From: Streptococcus pneumoniae
Lineage (GTDB): Bacteria; Bacillota; Bacilli; Lactobacillales; Streptococcaceae
DNA length: 64,000 bases
Direction: 5' to 3'
NCBI RefSeq assembly: GCF_001347015.1
Contig: NZ_CFGI01000003.1
Span: 62,001-126,000, forward strand
The notes beneath the pieces are model-generated. The model was given only the letters and a program-made list of their open reading frames with translations. It had not been told where the DNA came from and searched no databases. Position 1 is the stretch's first letter; each line of letters opens with the position of its first letter. The translations under genes and the position numbers were made by a program. This document shows, piece after piece, positions 60,743 to 64,000 of the stretch.

Positions 60743-60751
60743 TGCTATAAT
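60743..60751 (+). promoter_or_regulatory. Extended -10 promoter of the first Rpn gene
   Basis: TGCTATAAT, 15 bp before ATG 60767. An identical element at 61853-61861 serves the second copy. The short distance implies a near-leaderless mRNA from this promoter, with GGAGAAG as the ribosome site. Confidence 0.65.
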
Positions 60752-60766
60752 GAAAGGAGAAGAAAT

Positions 60767-61666
60767 ATGACTGTACGTCATCCGGGCATCAGCCCAACTA
60801 ACGATTTGGTTGCTAAGAAAATCTTTAGAAACCCAGAAATCACTTGTCAATTTATTCACGATATGCTGGACTTGCCAGCAAAAAATGTGACCATTTTGGA
60901 GGGAAGTAACATTCATGTCTTGCCTTCCATGCCGTACTCGGCACAGGATTTCTATACCAGTATTGATGTCTTAGCTGAGTTGGACAATGGAACCCAAGTT
61001 ATCATTGAGATTCAAGTCCATCATCAGAATTTTTTCATCAATCGCCTGTGGGCTTACTTGTGTAGTCAGGTCAATCAAAATCTTGAAAAAATCCGTCAAC
61101 GTGAAGGAGATACTCACCAGAGTTACAAACATATCGCACCAGTATACGCTATCGCAATCGTGGATAGCAACTACTTCTCGGACGATTTAGCCTTTCACAG
61201 TTTTAGTATGCGAGAGGATACGACAGGTGAGGTCTTAACTATCACCAATAACGGTCAGGAAAACCATCTGGTTAAGATGGCGTTCTTGGAATTAAAAAAA
61301 TACAGAGAAACCAGCAAAGACGAGGTTCGTAAACCATGGTTGGAGTTTTTCGGCAACAAGCCCTTTACCCAGCAACCCGAGCGAGCTATCAGCCAAGCAG
61401 ATCAACTGCTGGACTATAAGAGCTGGTCCGAGGAGGACAGGAAAATGTTTAGTCAACTACGTATGCGCGAAGAACAAGCCTTGTTAGCACAGGACTATGC
61501 TTTGGAACAAGCTGAAGAGCGTGGTCGAGCTGAAGGCATTGAAGAGGGATTAAAAGTAGGTTTAGTAAATCTAGTACGCCAAGGTCTTCTAACACCTGAG
61601 GTTGCCAGCCAGCAATTGGGAATGACTGTAGCTGAGTTTGAAGCGCTGTTGAAAGAACATAAGTGA
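60767..61666 (+). CDS. Rpn-family PD-(D/E)XK nuclease (transposase-like), copy 1
   Basis: 299 residues of the Rpn/YhgA-like PDDEXK nuclease family, cytosolic. The active-site region is SIDVLAELDNGTQVIIEIQVHH, with Asp and E-x-Q as the catalytic cluster, followed by YAIAIVDSNYF. C-terminal end has RGRAEGIEEGLKVG then LVNLVRQGLLTPEVASQQLGM. I chose ATG 60767 because the ATG at 60740 lies over the -10. About 95 percent identical to copy 2 through residue 250. Rpn proteins promote RecA-independent recombination in E. coli. Confidence 0.88.
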   Translation: MTVRHPGISPTNDLVAKKIFRNPEITCQFIHDMLDLPAKNVTILEGSNIHVLPSMPYSAQDFYTSIDVLAELDNGTQVIIEIQVHHQNFFINRLWAYLCSQVNQNLEKIRQREGDTHQSYKHIAPVYAIAIVDSNYFSDDLAFHSFSMREDTTGEVLTITNNGQENHLVKMAFLELKKYRETSKDEVRKPWLEFFGNKPFTQQPERAISQADQLLDYKSWSEEDRKMFSQLRMREEQALLAQDYALEQAEERGRAEGIEEGLKVGLVNLVRQGLLTPEVASQQLGMTVAEFEALLKEHK

Positions 61667-61702
61667 GAAATCTGTAAGCGTTATGCAATCTTAAAACAAC
61701 CT

Positions 61703-61752
61703 AAAAAAGATAGCTAAATTTCTTGATGTAAAGAGTTTGGCTATCTTTTTTT
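61703..61752 (+). terminator. Intrinsic terminator between the Rpn copies
   Basis: AAAAAAGATAGC and GCTATCTTTTTT form a 12-bp stem with a 25-base loop, then T-rich sequence. So each Rpn copy is its own transcription unit. Confidence 0.8.
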
Positions 61753-61801
61753 ATCTAAGATATTGTTATTTTCAGGAAAGTTTGAACTTTTCACTTTCTT
61801 T

Positions 61802-61809
61802 TCCGAATA
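61802..61809 (+). promoter_or_regulatory. SigX-box-like sequence before the second Rpn gene
   Basis: TCCGAATA inside a 76-bp upstream block (61795-61870) that is nearly identical to 60685-60760, so box and -10 were duplicated with the gene. Confidence 0.4.
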
Positions 61810-61876
61810 AATAGATAGAAGCATCAAATCTAGCAAATTAGATTAAAAAATGTGCTATAATAGAAGGAGGAAAAGG

Positions 61877-62860
61877 ATGATTCTAAGACATCCGGGCATT
61901 AGCCCAACCAATGACTTGGTAGCTAAGAAAATCTTTAGCAATCCAGAAATCACTTGTCAATTTATTCGCGATATGTTGGACTTGCCAGCAAAAAATGTGA
62001 CCATTTTGGAGGGAAGCAACATTCACGTCTTGCCCTCCCTGCCTTACTCAGCGCAGGATTTTTATACCAGTATAGACGTTTTGGCGGAGTTGGATAATGG
62101 AACACAGGTTATTATCGAAATCCAGGTCCATCATCAGAATTTTTTCATCAATCGCCTGTGGGCTTATCTGTGCAGTCAGGTCAATCAAAACCTAGAAAAA
62201 ATTCGCCAGCAAGAGGGCAATACTCACCAGAGTTACAAGCATATCGCACCAGTATATGCTATCGCAATTGTAGATAGTAATTACTTCTCAGATGACCTAG
62301 CTTTCCACAGTTTTAGCATGCGAGAGGACACGACAGGTGAAGCCTTAACCATCACAAATAATGGACAAGAAAACCATCTAGTCAAGATGGCATTCTTGGA
62401 ATTAAAGAAATACAGAGAAACCAGCAAAGACGAGGTTCGCAAGCCGTGGTTGGAGTTTTTTGGGAACAAGCCCTTTACTCAACAACCCGAGCGAGCTATC
62501 AGCCAAGCAGACCAGCTGCTGGACTATAAGAGCTGGTCCGAGGAGGACAGGAAAATGTTTAGCCAACTACGTATGCGCGAAGAACAAGCCTTGTTGGCAC
62601 AGGACTATGCCTTGGAACAAGCAGAGGAAAAAGGTTTAGAGCGTGGTCTTGAACGCGGTCGTGCAGAGGGGATTGAACAAGGTTTAGAGCGTGGTCTTGA
62701 ACGTGGTCGTGCAGAGGGTCTTGAACAGGGACTGGAGCGTGGGAAAGTCGAAGGAAGTTTGTCCATGCTACTAAATCTAGTCCGTCAAGGTATTCTAACA
62801 CCTGAGGTTGCCAGTCAGCAATTAGGCATGACCGTAGCTGAGTTTGAGACATTGTTGTAA
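61877..62860 (+). CDS. Rpn-family PD-(D/E)XK nuclease (transposase-like), copy 2
   Basis: 327 residues from ATG 61877 behind GAAGGAGGAAAAGG. Same family and active site as copy 1 (SIDVLAELDNGTQVIIEIQVHH). It differs mainly at the C terminus, where an array of RGLERGRAEG-type repeats adds 28 residues (coded by the 48-bp repeats at 62633). Such Glu/Arg/Gly repeats are common in this family and probably form a helical or oligomerisation stalk. Tandem duplicate with its own promoter. Confidence 0.88.
   Translation: MILRHPGISPTNDLVAKKIFSNPEITCQFIRDMLDLPAKNVTILEGSNIHVLPSLPYSAQDFYTSIDVLAELDNGTQVIIEIQVHHQNFFINRLWAYLCSQVNQNLEKIRQQEGNTHQSYKHIAPVYAIAIVDSNYFSDDLAFHSFSMREDTTGEALTITNNGQENHLVKMAFLELKKYRETSKDEVRKPWLEFFGNKPFTQQPERAISQADQLLDYKSWSEEDRKMFSQLRMREEQALLAQDYALEQAEEKGLERGLERGRAEGIEQGLERGLERGRAEGLEQGLERGKVEGSLSMLLNLVRQGILTPEVASQQLGMTVAEFETLL
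62633..62728 (+). repeat. Two 48-bp in-frame repeats in the second Rpn gene
   Basis: Units at 62633-62680 and 62681-62728 differ at few bases and begin GGTTTAGAGCGTGGTCTTGA; a partial third unit follows. They encode 16-residue repeats. Slippage could change the length without frameshift. Confidence 0.85.
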
Positions 62861-62898
62861 AATCATCACTAACGGTCAGGAAAATCATCTGGTCAAGG
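62861..62898 (+). pseudogene. Fragment of a third Rpn copy
   Basis: ATCACTAACGGTCAGGAAAA and the following CATCTGGTCAAGG match the middle of both Rpn genes (their ITNNGQENHLVK part, for example 61248-61277) but sit directly after the second stop codon. The rest of the third copy is gone. Confidence 0.75.
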
Positions 62899-62899
62899 T

Positions 62900-63146
62900 G
62901 TGCTTTTTGTACTAAAAATACAGGCAAGCGTTTTTGCTTTAGTCTCTTTATCCTTTATCTCTCCTTTGGTTTCTATTTACTTGCAGGAATTTTGGAGAGA
63001 CTTTGGGTATGATTTTGCTATCGGCCTTTCTCTTTGCTTCTTTCCTATATTTATCTGGGCTTTTACGAGTCTCGCTATGGCTGATTTTTGTCATGGTTAG
63101 TCTACCTCTGCTACTCGACAAAGCTGGGAGAGCCTACATCAAGTGA
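62900..63146 (+). pseudogene. Decayed membrane-protein remnant
   Basis: One frame gives FALVSLSFISPLVSIYL up to a stop at 63098; another gives MILLSAFLFASFLYLSG and WLIFVMVSLPLLLDKAG, ending TGA at 63146. Both are strongly hydrophobic over overlapping DNA, and neither has a ribosome site or family match that I recognise. I read it as one or two membrane-protein genes broken by frameshift and by the deletion that removed the third Rpn copy. Confidence 0.4.
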
Positions 63147-63367
63147 TTTGGGATAGGAGTTATATCAAATAATATCTCAGGATTTCTGATTTTTCGGAGA
63201 GCCTGTTTTTTTATTTGCTGAGTCTAGGATAGGTCTTTCTGGCGATAGATAGCAAGACGAGCAGTTCCGTTCGAATGTCATATAAATTTAAAATTTCTGA
63301 AAATAATGAAAAATATACTAAATTTCCAAATAAGGAGCCTCTAAATCCTTTAAAATAAGCAACATGC
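63147..63367. other. Gene-free AT-rich region
   Basis: No ORF, RNA structure or repeat that I recognise. It leads into the AT microsatellite and the surface-protein promoter. Confidence 0.5.
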
Positions 63368-63390
63368 ATATATATATATATATATATATA
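63368..63390. repeat. AT dinucleotide microsatellite
   Basis: About 23 bases of alternating A and T (11-12 units), ending 28 bp upstream of the -35 element of the surface-protein promoter. Confidence 0.95.
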
Positions 63391-63418
63391 ATTATCGATT
63401 TTCTGAAACAAAGTGAGG

Positions 63419-63447
63419 TTGAAGGAAGGGAACTAAGTTGATATAAT
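63419..63447 (+). promoter_or_regulatory. SigA promoter of the YSIRK surface-protein gene
   Basis: TTGAAG (63419-63424), 17 bp spacer, TATAAT (63442-63447) with a TGA extension. The leader to ATG 63586 is about 130 nt. Confidence 0.82.
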
Positions 63448-63585
63448 TAAGTATTAGTAGACAATGGGCTTTTTGTCATTTGTTTAAGATGAAAAAAGGT
63501 CATGTTTTCCTGTTTTTATGGCGAGTTGATGCCTGCATGAACATGGCTAGAGGAGCAAAGACAGGGTAGAAAGAAAGGAAAAACT

Positions 63586-64000
63586 ATGAAACAGTTTAAA
63601 ATGAATGAGCGCCAACGCTTTTCTATACGCAAGTTTTCAATCGGAGCAGCCTCAGTCTTGCTAGGGTCTGTCTTTTTTGTGGCTAATCCAGCGACAGAAG
63701 TGCAGGCGGCAGAATCAAGTACAGAAGTAGTCGCTCAGGATAGGGATGTCAAGCCTGACAATTCATCTGCCCTAAGCTCATCAGAGACAAGCAGTCAAAA
63801 TCCAAGCGTAGGACAAGCAGGAACTGAAGCAGAAACTCAAGGAACAGAGAAAAAAGAGCCAGGAACTCCATCTAAAGATGGTGAAGGAAAAGCTAAGGTT
63901 GAGGAAACGAGTACTGAAGGCAACTCTAAATTAGAATCAAATAAAGAGATAGCAGAAAAACAAGATCAACCGAAAACAAATATTGAACTTAGTAGACAAC
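63586..64000 (+). CDS. YSIRK-type cell-wall surface protein, 3' truncated by window edge
   Basis: The first 138 codons. Residues 11-25 contain the YSIRK-like signal motif RFSIRKFSIGAASVLLGS, which directs secretion at the division septum, with cleavage probably after VQA (about residue 43). The mature start is a low-complexity, Glu/Ser/Thr/Lys-rich stretch without domains, typical of the N terminus of LPXTG proteins, zinc metalloproteases or IgA proteases. The functional part and anchor lie outside the window, so I do not name it. AAAGGAAAAAC precedes ATG. Confidence 0.88.
   Translation, partial: MKQFKMNERQRFSIRKFSIGAASVLLGSVFFVANPATEVQAAESSTEVVAQDRDVKPDNSSALSSSETSSQNPSVGQAGTEAETQGTEKKEPGTPSKDGEGKAKVEETSTEGNSKLESNKEIAEKQDQPKTNIELSRQ

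Noticed and set aside
60740-60766. Longer Rpn start at ATG 60740 (and 61850 in the second copy)
   Set aside because: These ATGs overlap the TGCTATAAT promoter element; good ribosome sites precede the later ATGs.

Overview
This 64 kb window is chromosomal DNA from a low-GC Gram-positive coccus of the Streptococcus mitis group (S. pneumoniae, S. pseudopneumoniae or S. mitis). The evidence is the gene content and order (aguAB, lspA-rluD-cbpE-proBAC, tmk-holB-yabA-rsmI, comEA-comEC, pyrK-pyrDb-lytB-pavA, pmrA, coiA-pepF-prsA, glmU-macP-mtnN-rocS), the choline-binding proteins CbpE and LytB, BOX repeats, an IS630-type transposase remnant and SigX (late competence) boxes. From memory of the pneumococcal map this matches the region from about SP_0921 to SP_0996. 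Several accessory differences make me unwilling to name the species.

Layout. 1-1.5 kb: end of the agmatine-to-putrescine pathway. 1.7-5.1 kb: a two-component system convergent with a BcrAB/LanFE-type ABC exporter, probably an antimicrobial-peptide sensing and immunity module. 5.2-8 kb: HAD phosphatase, CPBP protease, LysR regulator. 8-12.4 kb: lspA, rluD-like gene and a tandem duplication of the phosphorylcholine esterase gene cbpE/pce; the upstream copy is shortened and chimeric. 12.4-15.6 kb: proline synthesis. 15.9-18.6 kb: tmk-holB-yabA-rsmI. 18.7-18.9 kb: a 49-bp tandem array of hairpins ahead of trmFO. 19-24.5 kb: trmFO, pyrH-frr, cvfB-yozE, phoH, a GNAT acetyltransferase. 24.6-27.5 kb: the DNA-uptake operon comEA-comEC behind a SigX box. 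27.5-29.7 kb: a promoter, a decayed Tyr/Gly-rich small-peptide gene and an ABC transporter pair. 29.8-31.1 kb: infC-rpmI-rplT behind an L20-type leader, with an unusual ATA start for infC. 31.2-35.4 kb: gloA, pyrK-pyrDb behind a PyrR attenuator, lytB. 35.6-42.3 kb: pavA (reverse), then ybeY-dgkA-era-mutM-coaE-pmrA-rpmG-secG in a tightly packed run. 42.4-50.6 kb: rnr-smpB, tehB, coiA (SigX), pepF, an O-methyltransferase, prsA. 50.7-51.4 kb: a graveyard of BOX elements and IS630 debris. 51.5-54.3 kb (reverse): phosphatase, YbaK deacylase, DUF368/PopT, GH25 lysozyme. 54.4-60.4 kb: glmU, NUDIX, macP, mtnN, rocS, exonuclease, membrane GDPD. 60.7-62.9 kb: two tandem Rpn/PD-(D/E)XK genes plus the scrap of a third. 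63-64 kb: decayed membrane-protein DNA, an AT microsatellite, a good promoter and the start of a YSIRK surface protein that runs off the window.

Most genes are co-directional housekeeping genes, many translationally coupled by ATGA or TAATG overlaps. The accessory signal is concentrated in the TCS/ABC island, the cbpE duplication, the hairpin array, the small-peptide remnant and the duplicated Rpn locus. The best candidates for under-described biology are the Rpn tandem with SigX-box-like upstream sequences, the 49-bp structured repeat array, and the peptide remnant driven by a perfectly spaced promoter.
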